From Mixophyes australis (lineage: Eukaryota > Chordata > Amphibia > Anura > Limnodynastidae), in the NCBI GenBank assembly GCA_036250195.1, contig JAVHZZ010000011.1, positions 49,374,811-49,438,810 on the forward strand: a DNA stretch of 64,000 bases, given 5' to 3'. Below, one piece after another: positions 40,290-50,650 of this stretch. How positions within the stretch are numbered: the stretch's first letter is position 1; every line of letters starts with the position of its first letter. The translations under genes and the position numbers were made by a program. The notes under the pieces are model-generated. The model was not told the DNA's origin. It did not search any database and was given only the letters and a program-made list of their open reading frames with translations.

Positions 40290-41130
40290 GGTAAGCAATG
40301 TAGGGACTCCACCAGGATGCCAGCAGTATATGAACTGCTCCTGGATGCTACCAGCACTAAGGAACTGCGCCGGATTATTGTCAGTGATATGAAATTCACC
40401 ATGATATCTGCAGCATGAAACTGCATCAGTATATCAGCAGAATAGAACTGTAGGAGGAAACCAGCAGAATAGAACTCCACCAGGATACCAGCAGAATGGA
40501 ACTCCACCAGGATACCAGCAGAATAGAACTCCACTAGGATACCAGCAGAATAGAACTGCACCTGGATACTAGCAGCATAGAACTGCACAAGGATACCAGC
40601 AGAATAGAGCTGCACCAGGATACTAGTAGCATATAATCCACCAGGATACCAGCAGAATAGAACTGCACCAGGATATCAGCGTAATAAAACTGCACAAGTA
40701 TACCAGCAGAATAGAACTGCACCAGGATACCAGCAGAATAGAACTGCACCTGGATACCAGCAGCATAGAACTGCACAAGGATACCAGCAGAATAGAGCTG
40801 CACCAGGATACTAGTAGCATATAAAGCACCAGGATACCAGCAGAATAGAACTGCACCAGGATACCAACAGAATAGAACTGCACCAGGATACCAGCAGAAT
40901 AGAACTGCACCAGGATACCAAGAGAATAGAACTGCACCAGGATACAAACAGAATAGAACTGCACCAGGATACCAGCAGAATAGAACTGCACGAGGATACC
41001 AGCAGAATAGAACTGCGCAAGGATACCAGCAGAATAGAGCTGCACCAGGATTCTAGTAGCATATAATACCACTAGGATACCAGCAAAATAGAACGGCACC
41101 ATGATAGCGGCGGAATAGAACTACACCAGT
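40290..41130. repeat. Minisatellite, 27-bp unit, about 30 copies
   Basis: The unit is gcaccaggataccagcagaa followed by tagaact. Because 27 is a multiple of three, the minus strand stays open as a nine-residue repeat (ILVQFYSAG) in long frames (up to 159 residues), which are not genes. A variant unit containing ctagtagcatata recurs near 40,622, 40,810 and 41,052, suggesting higher-order expansion of about 190-240 bp. Confidence 0.94.
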
Positions 41131-41872
41131 ATACTAGCAAAATAGAAAATCTGGTAGGGGGGCCACAGGAAATGCCAGCGCCAGCCCTGCCCGCACATAA
41201 AGATCCAATTATTTCTGCGCTAAAAATAACTGTTTTTCCAATATCACCAAAATGGACACACACACAATTTCCAGATTCAGACAAATAAATGGTTTCTGAC
41301 CTCACAAACAGCACACAGACCATGCTTAGTGAAGAATTATTTCCTATTAAAATTTCAAGCATACACAATAGTAGTGATTGTAAAATTACCAATTATACCA
41401 ACAGCAATTTGGATGACTGAAAATAACAAATTTTAGCGATCATGTTAGATCAGACTATTTTTGTCCTCTCACTAGTCAATATGCTGGTAACTAGATAAAA
41501 AAAATTATCAATCTGGACTTTAGGATTTGTGCATGTGGATTGCTTAAGTCACTATATAGGCAGGATTATACATTAGTGGAAGCGTAGCATACTGTTGTGG
41601 CCAAAAGATTGTCATCTTTGCACCTTGCCTCACAATTTCCCCTAAACATAAATTAACAATATTTGGCCTTTCTCCTTCTTTGTCTGTTAATATTACAAAA
41701 CCTTTGTTTTTATGAATTTAATACTGAATATCATTTTAAAACATAAAATGAAAAGGAATTACATTGAAAAAATTATGGACTCCCAAGACTTAATAATTGG
41801 TAGCACAGCCTTTAGTCAAAATAACTACAATCAACTGCTTCCTATAGATGAGCTTCCTGCACCTCTCTACTG

Positions 41873-42256
41873 CAGAGCTGGATTAAGGCTTTGGGGGGCC
41901 CGGGGCACTTAAGACAGGGGGGCCCCTAAAATCTAAAATTAAGAGTATAGTGTCTTCATTGGGTATAAGGCTATAAGCATTGACACATCCTGCATTACGA
42001 CACCTATAGCCCGCTAGTACGACATTTACAGCTCTCCCACAGGGCTCGCCTAGCTTGTCTGCACAAGAAAAGTCATTACTTCCACAAACTAAAATACTTC
42101 ACATTAAAACAATCATCAAAACCCCCACATTAAAATGTGCATTGACACCACACATTAAAAATACAACTATACCGCACACTAAAACGAGCAATGATACAGC
42201 ACACTAAAATTAACAAAAAAAAATAAACATTGATAACATAACACCAATTTTGACAC

Positions 42257-42288
<32 letters not shown>

Positions 42289-44033
42289 TAGTACTACAAT
42301 TTTATTCAATATTTATTTAAAATTGCTAATGGGTGTGTTGATGCACCTGCATTGTTGTGTACACCATTGAACGGTTCCAAAAATTAGGATTGTCCCACTA
42401 GAATCACAACATTTCACAGACTCTGCTGCTCTCTCCTACCTGTTCTTCTCACTTTCACCACCTGTGCTGCAGGTTTCTTTAGTTGCGGCTTGTCTGGATC
42501 CTGGAATGTTGGAGGACCTATTTGGAAAAAAAATGGGTACATTTAGAAAATTACAGCCAGCCCCGGTGTTAAATCTGTACCACCCACGATTAATAATTAG
42601 GCCTTCCTCCAGCCCCGACATTAAAATAATAGTATTCATATTTAATAAATAAACCTATTTCCCTCCCTACAAACAGGTCCAGCAATAAATGAATAGTATT
42701 TGCATTTCAGAAATATACGTATTTCCCGAACCTGTCACTGCCATTAAATAATTCATAGGCACATTTAATAGAGACCTCATTCTCCCCAAACTCACCCCCA
42801 AACCACCCCATCTTAAATTAATAGTCCCCACTATTGTGCCTCTCTCCCGCACTTTTTCCTCATACTGTGCCTGTCTCCCCATTTTTCCTCAATCTGTGCT
42901 TCTCCCCCTTTTTCTCATGCTGTGTCTCCCCCCCTTTTTCCTTACTGTGTCTCTCTTCCCTTTTTCCTTACTGTGCCTCTCTCCCCTTTTTTCTTACTGT
43001 GCCTCTCTCCCCTTATTCCTTACTGTGCCTCTCTCCCCTTATTCCTTACTGTGCCTCTCTCCCCTTATTCCTTACTGTGCCTCTCTCCCCTTATTCCTTA
43101 CTGCGCCTCTCTCCCCTTATTCCTTACTGCGCCTCTCTCCCCTTATTCCTTACTGCACCTCTCTCCCCTTATTCCTTACTGTGCCTCTCTCCTCCCCTTA
43201 TTCCTTACTGTGCCTCTCTCCCCTTATTCCTTACTGCGCCTCTCTCCCCTTATTCCTTACTGCGCCTCTCTCCTCCCCTTATTCCTTACTGTGCCTCTCT
43301 CCCCTTATTCCTTACTGCGCCTCTCTCCCCTTATTCCTTACTGCGCCTCTCTCCCCTTATTCCTTACTGTGCCTCTCTCCCCTTATTCCTTACTGCGCCT
43401 CTCTCCCCTTATTCCTTACTGTGCCTCTCTCCCCTTATTCCTTACTGCGCCTCTCTCCCCTTATTCCTTACTCTGCCTTTCTCATCTCCTTTTTCCTTAT
43501 AGTTTGCCTTTCTGCTTAATTCCCTTTTTTCACTTACCTTTCTATTAGCTTTTCTTTTCTTCTCCTCTCTTCTGTCTTCTGTCTTCTTGCTTCCTCTCCG
43601 CGCTGCTCCTCACTGAATGACAGGCGTGACTTGATGACGTCACGCCTGTCATTCAGCATTAACAGAGCAGAGAGGAAGGAGGAGGGACGTCTGCGCGGCC
43701 GCGATCAGGTGGGTAAATCTCTATTTTTTTTTTGGTCCCCCACCAACGAAGAGGAACAGCCCAGAACCCGCCCGCAAACCACCCCCCCCTACCACCCCCC
43801 CGCCGCCGCTGCAAAAATAACAAAAAAAAATTATGGGCAGAGCTGTCAGACAGCAACTGACAGCAGGAGCAGGTTAGGTCGATGGGGGGGAAGCCGCGGA
43901 GAGAGGGGGCCCCGGAGCGGTTGCTGTCAGTTACAAACTGACAGCAGGAAAGTTCATGCAGTGGCGGGGGGCCCTTGGAGAGAGGGAGGCCCGGGGCACG
44001 TGCCCCCTGTGCCCCCCCCTTAATCCGGCTATG
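41873..44033. mobile_element. Non-autonomous hAT, 2,161 bp, inserted in the Tc1 relic
   Basis: Ends cagagctggattaag and cttaatccggctatg, with an exact 8-bp duplication ctctactg (41865-41872 and 44034-44041) that interrupts the Tc1 frame. Contents: short repeats of acattaaaa type (about 42,090-42,220), an AT microsatellite (42,259-42,288), a 26-bp minisatellite (42,835-43,480), and a 17-bp-arm palindrome at about 43,613-43,654 (tgaatgacaggcgtgac). No transposase. Confidence 0.93.
42835..43480. repeat. CT-rich minisatellite, 26-bp unit, about 20 clear copies
   Basis: The unit is ctctctccccttattcctta followed by ctgtgc or ctgcgc. From about 43,000 to 43,465 the copies are near identical; to the left they are degenerate. 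Three plus-strand frames stay open for over 200 codons purely because the unit lacks stops. They are not genes. Confidence 0.95.
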
Positions 44034-44574
44034 CTCTACTGGCAGTTTAGTCCACTCTTCTTGTGCAAACTGCTCCAATTCTCCCAGATTTGAAGGGTGC
44101 CTTCTCCCAATTGCAGTTTTCAGATCTCTCGACAGGTGTTCTATGGGACTTAGATCTGCTGGTAACTTCAGAGCAGTCCAACGTCTTGTCTTGAACCATT
44201 CCTGGGTGCTTTTTGAAAGGTGCTCCTGCTAGACTTTCAATGGAACTTTTTGACACTGGTTTCAACATTGCACTCTAAAATGGCCTGGTAATCTCATGAT
44301 GCAAAGGGCATTCTCCCTGAAGGAATTTGGCTTGTTCAGGCGTGTTTATCAAAATCCGGTTGGACTTTCTTAAGTCCCTCCTGGGCCTCCTATCATATAA
44401 CCCCCTTTAATTGAGTTGGGGACAGAAGGTGCAAATTGAAACTGTTGTACTTTGTGATGCTCCATTCAAACAATACTGTGCTGCAATGTTCAATTAAGCT
44501 TTTTCTTGTGGCCACATCCAGGGAGTGCCTCCACTCCGAGGACAGTGGCAGGTGGGGAGTTTAACTGAGGCGGT

Positions 44575-45065
44575 ATTTTATTATTATTATTATCCTTAAT
44601 TTATAAGGCGCCACAAAGGGTCCGCAGCACCGTACATAACATACCAAAAACAGTGAGCCATGACACAACATGATACAGAAAGAACAAAAATGAACAAAAA
44701 TATATACACAGACACAGGTAACATGGTAATGCAAATCAAATTATTACTGGGACAATGAGTGATGTTAGAAATCAGCGAGAAGTAGGCCAAAGCTTAAGAA
44801 AATAGGGCTAGGGAAGCAGGCCAAGAGGTACAGAGGGTGATGGAATAGTAAAAGGAGCACACAAGAAAAAAGGGCCCTGCTCTTGAGAGCTTACATCCTA
44901 AAGGAAAGGGGAGACACAAATAGGGTGGTACTAACTGGGGAAGAGAGTTAGGAGGAGGACTGATAGACTTGAATAAAGAAATGAGTCTTAAGGGCACGCT
45001 TGAAGCCTTTGAGAGTAGATGCTGCCTTTGAGAGTAGATGCTAACCTGATGGAACGTGGAAGATC
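44575..45065 (-). repeat. LINE-like 3' end with (AAT)n tail, antisense
   Basis: Reading on the minus strand, the end is gtacggtgctgcggaccctt, tgtggcgccttataaat and an AATAAT tail (44,575-44,600). The same end, gtacggtgctgcggagcact then tggcgccttacaaat and (AAT)n, occurs in plus orientation at 62,590-62,813. This layout suggests a retroposed family with an AAT-repeat tail. Family name not assigned. Confidence 0.6.
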
Positions 45066-45168
45066 ATTCCACACCTGTCAAACCGTAACGCAGGTGTCAA
45101 AAGGTGAGCTCGGGGAAGACAGCAACCTCCCATGAAGCAGAAGGGCTCCACGGGAGGAGCTGTTAGCT

Positions 45169-45306
45169 ATTAGTGTCTTTTTCTTCCTCCGGAACTCTGT
45201 CCAGAAAACATTTATACACAGCCTGCTGGTACTGGGAATATTTCACTGGATCTTTCTCAAATACTTTACAGGTTTGAGATTCCACGTTATCCATCAGAGG
45301 CTGAAG
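45169..45306 (-). pseudogene. PRMT5: Fragment of PRMT5 (arginine methyltransferase 5), 46 codons
   Basis: The minus strand encodes an uninterrupted 46 codons beginning [12 protein letters not shown], through [19 protein letters not shown] to [13 protein letters not shown]. This is nearly the sequence I recall for vertebrate PRMT5 just before the GAGRGPL S-adenosylmethionine-binding motif. That motif does not follow: after AAT the sequence becomes unrelated, with a stop at once. The block lies in a stack of transposons in TECTA intron 2. It is a captured or retroposed fragment, not a gene. Whether it spans a PRMT5 exon junction (which would mean an RNA origin) cannot be told here. Confidence 0.85.
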
Positions 45307-45389
45307 TCTACTGAAGCTGTATTAAGTGGCTTTCCTGAGCAGGGTGCCTGGTGCTCCCATTCCGCATGACCTGACTAATCAGTCAGCAT

Positions 45390-45743
45390 TCACATCCACA
45401 ATTGGGTTGCAAAAGCGCATCTGCATACTCGGTTAATGTAGAATCGGCAGTTCGAACAAACAGTAATTAGTCCAGAAAGACCTGTGTCTTCCACAGAGGA
45501 AAGAATCATAACTGAAGTTGTACTGAGCATGTACTTGAAGCCAACAGGCCTGTCTCCACTGCCTGGGTTACTGTGGTATGTCCTCCAATTTAGAAAATCT
45601 TTGATAGCCTTGTGATTTATGCAAGTGTCTCTTCGTGCCTGATGTACTCTCTGACAGATCTTAGCTTCGCCCCATTGGCTCCTCGCTGTAAACAGAATAA
45701 TCAAGGTTTCTGGAGTTTCATTTGTAGCATTGAGATTGTACAT
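45390..45743 (-). other. Unidentified open stretch beside the PRMT5 fragment
   Basis: A 117-codon open stretch on the same strand, 84 bp upstream of the PRMT5-like block, containing RVHQARRDTCINHKAIKDFL and SNPGSGDRPVGF. I do not recognise the protein. It does not match the PRMT5 residues that should precede the fragment. It could be another captured gene piece, flanking intron of the donor locus, or chance. Confidence 0.25.
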
Positions 45744-46084
45744 GTTGGCTACAGTCTTCTCTCTGGCCTCCTCTGTCTTCTGCTCTTTTCTCCATGCTCA
45801 TAGCAGTATGCACAGTGACACAAAACAAGAGATTGAGTTTTTTTCTCTATCTAAGCATTTATAATGAGTGATTTTTATAATGCAAGCACCCGCAACTCAC
45901 AACAGATGAGTTCAGTTCTGAAGTGGAGGTGAATCATCTGCCTGAATTCTAATGATTCCTAACTACTTCTGTCACTGAATATCGACCTCAGTAACAAGCT
46001 GCTGCAGGAGAGAGGAGTCTGCTGGGTCCCGGCGCCCAACAGATTGGAAAGTTTCTGTGTTCTTTCTTTTTATTCTATGGATGG

Positions 46085-47230
46085 CGCGCGGCAGAGGAGT
46101 GAGAGGGAGCGTGACAGCGGGGCACAGCAGGACAGCGGGGCAGACAGCGGGGCACAACAGGACAGAGGAGGGTGACAGCGGGGCACAACAGGACAGCGGG
46201 GCAGACAGCGGGGCACAACAGGACAGAGGAGGGTGACAGCGGGGCACAACAGGACAGAGGAGGGTGACAGCGGGGCACAACAGGACAGAGGAGGGTGACA
46301 GCGGGGCACAGCAGGACAGCGGGGCAGACAGCGGGGCACAACAGGACAGAGGAGGGTGACAGCGGGGCACAACAGGACAGAGGAGGGTGACAGCGGGGCA
46401 GAGAGGGTGACAGCGGGACACAACAGGACAGAGGAGGGTGACAGCGGGGCACAACAGGACAGAGGAGGGTGACAGCGGGGCACAACAGGACAAAGGAGTG
46501 TAACAGGGGACAGAAGAGGGTGACAGCGGGGCACAACAGGACAGAGGAGTGTAACAGGGGACAGAAGAGGGTGACAGTGGGGCACAACAGGACAGAGGAG
46601 TGTAACAGGGGCAGAGGAGGGTGACAGCGGGGCACAACAGGACAGAGGAGTGTAACAGGGGACAGAAGAGGGTGACAGCGGGGCACAACAGGACAGAGGA
46701 GTGTAACAGGGGACAGAGGAGTGTAACAGGGGCAGAGGAGGATGACAGCGGGGCACAACAGGGCAGAGGAGTGTAACAGCGGGCAGAGGAGTGTAACAGC
46801 AGGCAGAGGAGTGCGACAGCTGGGCAGAGGAGTGTGACAGCGGGGCAGAGGAGGGGCTCAGCGAGGCAGAGGAGGGGCACAGCGGGGCAGAGGAGGGGCA
46901 CAGCGGGGCAGAGGAGGGGCACAGCGTAAGAGGGACAGTGGAGGGGGACACAGCGTGAGAGGGGCAGTGGAGGGGGACACAGCGTGAGAGGGGCAGTGGA
47001 GGGGGACACAGCGTAGGAGGGGACAGCGTGAGAGAGGGCAGAGGAGGGGGACAGCATGGCAGAGGAGGTTGACAGAGGGCAGAGGAGGGTGGATATCGTG
47101 AGAGAGGGCAGAGGAGGGGGGACATCATGAGAAAGGGCAGAGGAGGGGGGGCATCATGAGAGAGGGCAGAGGAGGGGGACAGCGTGACAGAGGGCAGAGG
47201 GGGCAGTGTGAGAGAGGGCAGTGTGTCTGG
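46085..47230. repeat. GC-rich minisatellite, 31-bp unit
   Basis: The unit is gacagcggggcacaacagga followed by cagaggagggt. Variants replace parts with gtgtaacaggggacag (about 46,495-46,800); the right end is looser (gaggggcacagcggggcag, gagggggacacagcg). The minus strand stays open in several frames, up to 395 codons of Pro/Cys/Leu/Ser repeats. These are artefacts of a stop-free unit. Confidence 0.95.
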
Positions 47231-47340
47231 ATGCAGAGGGGGCATTTTTGCATACAACTAAATAAGTATTTCTGTCCTGACCTAAATGATTATTACAATT
47301 TTTTGACCCAACTACTTCTAAAACAGGACTGCTCAATAAT

Positions 47341-47415
47341 TATTTTGGAGGGGTGCCTTGAAAAAATTTGGAGACTCTAAGGGTGCCGCGAACTGCAAAA
47401 GTTTGGGAACCACTG
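47341..47415. mobile_element. Terminus of a hAT element
   Basis: The sequence ending aaaagtttgggaaccactg is, in reverse, cagtggttcccaaactttt, a common vertebrate hAT terminal repeat. The other end was not found; the element may extend left through the minisatellite. Confidence 0.6.
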
Positions 47416-47866
47416 AGTTACAACTTAGTATATTTTTCTGCTTTTTGTGTTTTATTCCACTGTAAAGTAAAGACATACATATGTGGAAACCCAAAATATT
47501 GATGAAGTTAAAAGCTATTTTGAAGGCATGGTACATTATTAGAATAAACTGCATTGGTGCCAATATTTTTGGTCACAACTATATATAAAATACTTTGTGG
47601 CAAATACAATCTGTAGAGAATAAAATTAGTTTGGTTATGTTTTTTAGTTATTTAACATGGACAATGAAAGTGGCAGCAGTGAGCTCTTGAATTATCAAGA
47701 TGTTGGTTTAGTTTTGGCTTTGCATGTACTTTTGAGAATCTTTAAGGATGACTTTCATGTTGAATAAACTTGCAATTGGCCCTAAATTTAAATAAATGTA
47801 CTATCTTAAATATTAAGAGGATCATTATGTAAAGATCAGCAGATTAGTAGATTAGTAGTTACTTAC

Positions 47867-48000
47867 ATAGAGTGCTTTATATGGAACACCAAAGAATATA
47901 AAAGGAAGGGACAACTTAATTTCTGATGAACTCCCATCATCCACCTTTGGAGTTTTAGTGTCGTTCTGCCAGAATGGGTACAATACTGACTTTGATTGCA
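47867..48000 (-). CDS. TECTA: TECTA coding exon 2: start of the NIDO region
   Basis: The acceptor is TTCTTCACAG and the donor TAT/GTAAGT. The exon is 134 nt: two bases complete the split codon, then 44 codons follow, giving residues 18-62. The peptide includes [20 protein letters not shown], a run conserved in alpha-tectorins and, more loosely, at the start of other NIDO proteins. It ends at PYKALY, immediately before the VNNNG run that opens exon 3. The exon ends in phase 0. Confidence 0.95.
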
Positions 48001-48748
48001 CTGTGAAGAAATTAGGAAAATTTTAGCATAGACATACACAGAAAGAATTCTGTAATATCTCAGAGATATATACTTTATCCTGTAGCTTATAATGATGCTA
48101 GGGGTGCCTGATGAGTTGTGTGATCTGCAGCCATGTGTATAAAGGTGATGAAAATTTGACATAACGTCTAATATTATTAGAATCTGACTTGTGCAGAATA
48201 CAGAAAACGTTATTTACAAAGCTGTACAAAAAGCAAGTATGCAACAAGTATGTAGTTTTCTGATGTCATGCGCCTATTTTTGCACCAATTTATGGAGATA
48301 AGACTATGGTTTAAGTGTGATCTCGCTCATCATAAAAATTAATTTTGCCTAATTAAAATCATTATACTGGGTACTTCAACTTACTGTAATAATTTCTGAA
48401 ACTTGAAACTTGAAATAGGACTACTTCTCAAGTACTCAGAAATCAGACATACTTGGCCTGATTTATAAAGGCACGCTTACTGAGTGCAAGTAAAAACCGT
48501 GCGTAATTTGGCTTAGTGCATAACCAAATTCATCAAGGCACAGATCTCAAGATATACATATATATATTTAATGCCCCAGTTATGAATAGAGGAAATATGA
48601 TGATCATCTCAGTAGCTCTGTAGGGAAGGAGTTATAATTGTAACAAAGTGACAGACACTTTGCACAGAAATGTATAGACACATTATTGCAGGCATATTAC
48701 TAAATATATTATTAATGTAATTATTTTATTTTTAAGTTGCATACCAAC
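48001..48748 (-). other. TECTA: TECTA intron 1, no insertion recognised
   Basis: 748 nt between the signal-peptide exon and exon 2, AT-rich. A short block at 48,458-48,545 (cctgatttataaaggcacgc, then caaattcatcaaggcac) could be a small eroded MITE. Confidence 0.6.
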
Positions 48749-48800
48749 CTTGTAGGAAGCAAAATGCAGACCATAATCCCAGCAGAGATGAATAATTCAT
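48749..48800 (-). CDS. TECTA: TECTA coding exon 1: start codon and signal peptide
   Basis: The exon begins at ATG (48800) and encodes MNYSSLLGLWSAFCFLQ plus one base. This is a short polar start followed by a hydrophobic signal-peptide core, and it closely resembles the start of mammalian alpha-tectorin. The donor reads CAAG/GTTGGT. It is weak at intron position +3, but it is the only choice that leaves one base and keeps frame with exon 2; moving it four bases to the next GT breaks the frame. The base before the ATG follows a pyrimidine-rich TTCTAG, so this exon may also have an upstream splice acceptor, which would imply a separate non-coding 5' exon. Confidence 0.93.
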
Positions 48801-50294
48801 TCTAGAAGAATAAACGTTATTTACTAAAAGGCTTTCACACTACTAATCAGACTACGGTAACAAATAATATAGTTTGTTTTAATTATTGTGTTCTGTGGCT
48901 ATTAGTGTTGATGGGGTCACCGCAGAGGTGATCAATGTCAGCACAATGAATGGCACAACAAGTCTCCCAACAAGAAGAATGAAACAGCAGATGGATAATG
49001 TTTCCTACCCTACCTGTTATAGCTCAAAGTTGCCTGGTTCACCAAATGAACATTGGTGACAAAGGACAACGGCTTTGTTCAGGTTGACATTTGGAACCCC
49101 TTGGGAATGTTAAGTTATAGTACTGTACTTAGATTATCAGAACAAACTGTAGAAGAAAACTGTTAGTTCTGTGTAACTGGATTCCTAAGGACAGAAGCCT
49201 GATGAAATGTATAGTAATAATATATTATATTAAAAACCAAAGCAATTGTAAGAACCTTAAATATAACTTAAATATAATGTACTCAGCTGCACATGATACT
49301 GGGCCAGTGTGGTAAGGATTAATTTACCACTATGCTGGGCCAGTCTCCTGTTCATGCAACTGCAGCTAAAATAAATAAATAATTGTAAAATAATAGATAA
49401 AAATAATGAACAAAACATACAAAAAGAAATATTGACCAGTGATAAAAGGGTTTATGCAAAGAATAATAAAGTCTGCCTTCTACATCCCGCATGCTTCACT
49501 GTCACTTTCTGTTCACTATAACAGAACTTGGCAGACAGCCACTTCTACTCTTAATTTTCTACTGGTTGCAACTAGAGATGAGCAAACTTGCAGCAAAATT
49601 TCTCAAGAATCGAGTTATGCTACAGAACAGGCTTTTTCCCTTAGGTGCAAAGATGCAATATTTAAGTTCGACTTCTCCTTCGCCGTTCAGTGAAATGTCA
49701 CTGCGCATTGTATTGTAAAATTGCATTTAGCAGAATTTATACTTTATTCTAGAACAGAGCTGGGACAAGGATTGAAAATTCCTTATGCTGTGTTACGATT
49801 GGAAACACATTAGGCCAAATTCCATAAACAAAGATTGCAAAATTTCATGGCCAAATGTGGAATGAAGCAATTACCTAGTTTTTAAATTAGCACTGATTTC
49901 CATTTGGATCAATGCTACTATTAATCTGTTAATTTAATTGGACAGACAAGCTCGAAAATTTAATGTATACACGTCACATACACACAGTGGAGACAGGCAC
50001 TTATCATGAGAATGCAGCTTCTCAAGTCACTAGGATCTCATTACCTCACTAACATACAAGGCATTTTGTGTCTCACAAGACCTTAGTGCATTGATAGACT
50101 TTGTTTTGCTTCAGCCCACAAAATAGCTGCCTCCATTTCCTGTGGTGACAAGGACATTTTAAATATTGTTTTTTACAATAAAGCAACAACAAATGAAAAG
50201 CAAAATCACATTATCAACTAGGGGATACAAATGTAAAAAATCTACTTGAAGGCAGTAGGAAATATATTGGTATTAGGCAATGCAGATCATAAGA
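48801..50294. other. Immediate 5' flank of TECTA
   Basis: No obvious TATA box is placed with confidence. A candidate splice donor CAG/GTAGGG lies on the minus strand at 49014/49013, about 210 bp upstream of the ATG. With the TTCTAG acceptor at 48,801-48,806, this would fit a small non-coding first exon ending at 49014. That is speculative without transcript data. Confidence 0.35.
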
Positions 50295-50650
50295 TAACAT
50301 ATTTGTATAGCGCTACCAATGGTGAAACGCAGTTTAGATAATATTTGTCATTCACATCAGTGCCTGCCCCATCGGAGCTCACAGTATTAATTCCATAGCA
50401 CACAGACAAACACACACTAAGGCCCATATTGTTTTAGTCAGCATCCAATTAACCTACTGCTATGATTTTGGAATGTGGGATGAGGTCAGAGGAGACCAAC
50501 GCAAACATGGGGAGATCATAAAACTCCATAAAGACTGGTTCCTGGAACTTAGGGCCCTTGTCAGAATAGGGCTCTAAGATAGGGCTCTGGTCGGAATGAA
50601 CCCAGCGCTGTGAGGCAACAATGTTAACCACTGTGCCACAGTGCTGCCTG
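50295..50650 (+). repeat. Dispersed LINE-like repeat, copy 3 (longest)
   Basis: It starts tttgtatagcgctaccaat and continues through tcggagctcacagtattaat, gaccaacgcaaacatgggga, aactccataaagactgg and cagcgctgtgaggcaacaat to actgtgccacagtgctgcc. The aaacatggggagatcataaa and tgaggcaac...gccac blocks resemble L2-type repeats known from fish and frogs. Confidence 0.65.

Larger units (their letters stand above)
41790..44250 (-). pseudogene. Tc1-like transposase C-terminal relic, split by a hAT
   Basis: Skipping the hAT at 41873-44033 and one copy of its target duplication, the minus strand encodes LPADLSPIEHLSRDLKTAIG, then PSNLGELEQFAQEEW and LPVERCRKLIYRKQLI, ending CATNY and a stop at 41790-41792. 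SPIEHLSRDLK matches the SPDLNPIEHLW motif just before the third catalytic residue in Tc1 transposases. The N-terminal part above about 44,250 is damaged and then lost. Confidence 0.87.
41591..47580 (-). mobile_element. Tc1-like transposon relic opened by nested insertions
   Basis: The left end reads ctgttgtggccaaaagatt after TA; the right end reads gccaatatttttggtcacaac before TA. Together they form the GTTGTG(G/A)CCAAAA inverted terminus typical of a vertebrate Tc1 group. The transposase C-terminus is on the minus strand. The space between holds a hAT (41873-44033), a LINE-like repeat (44,575-45,065), a PRMT5-like fragment and a minisatellite. That both ends belong to one original element is inference from matching ends and orientation. 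Confidence 0.7.

Noticed and set aside
40229..41392. Minus-strand frames of 83-159 codons reading ILVQFYSAG repeats
   Set aside because: Produced by the 27-bp minisatellite; no domain, no start context, no flanking exon signals.
42834..43548. Three overlapping plus-strand frames of 208-227 codons
   Set aside because: All three forward frames are open because the 26-bp CT-rich unit has no stop. It sits inside a non-autonomous hAT.
43659..44078. Minus-strand 139-codon frame at the hAT right end
   Set aside because: It starts in the Tc1 relic and runs into the G/C-rich hAT end, so it is a chance fusion across an insertion border.
45972..47257. Minus-strand open frames up to 395 codons, rich in Pro, Cys, Leu and Ser
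   Set aside because: They lie wholly in the 31-bp minisatellite at 46085-47230, whose unit lacks stops in several frames. Several overlapping frames are open at once, the sign of a repeat rather than a gene.
50540..50650. Possible tRNA-like block (gaacccagcgctgtgaggc)
   Set aside because: It cannot be folded into a cloverleaf by eye and it recurs in the dispersed repeat at 53,875-54,190; it is repeat sequence.
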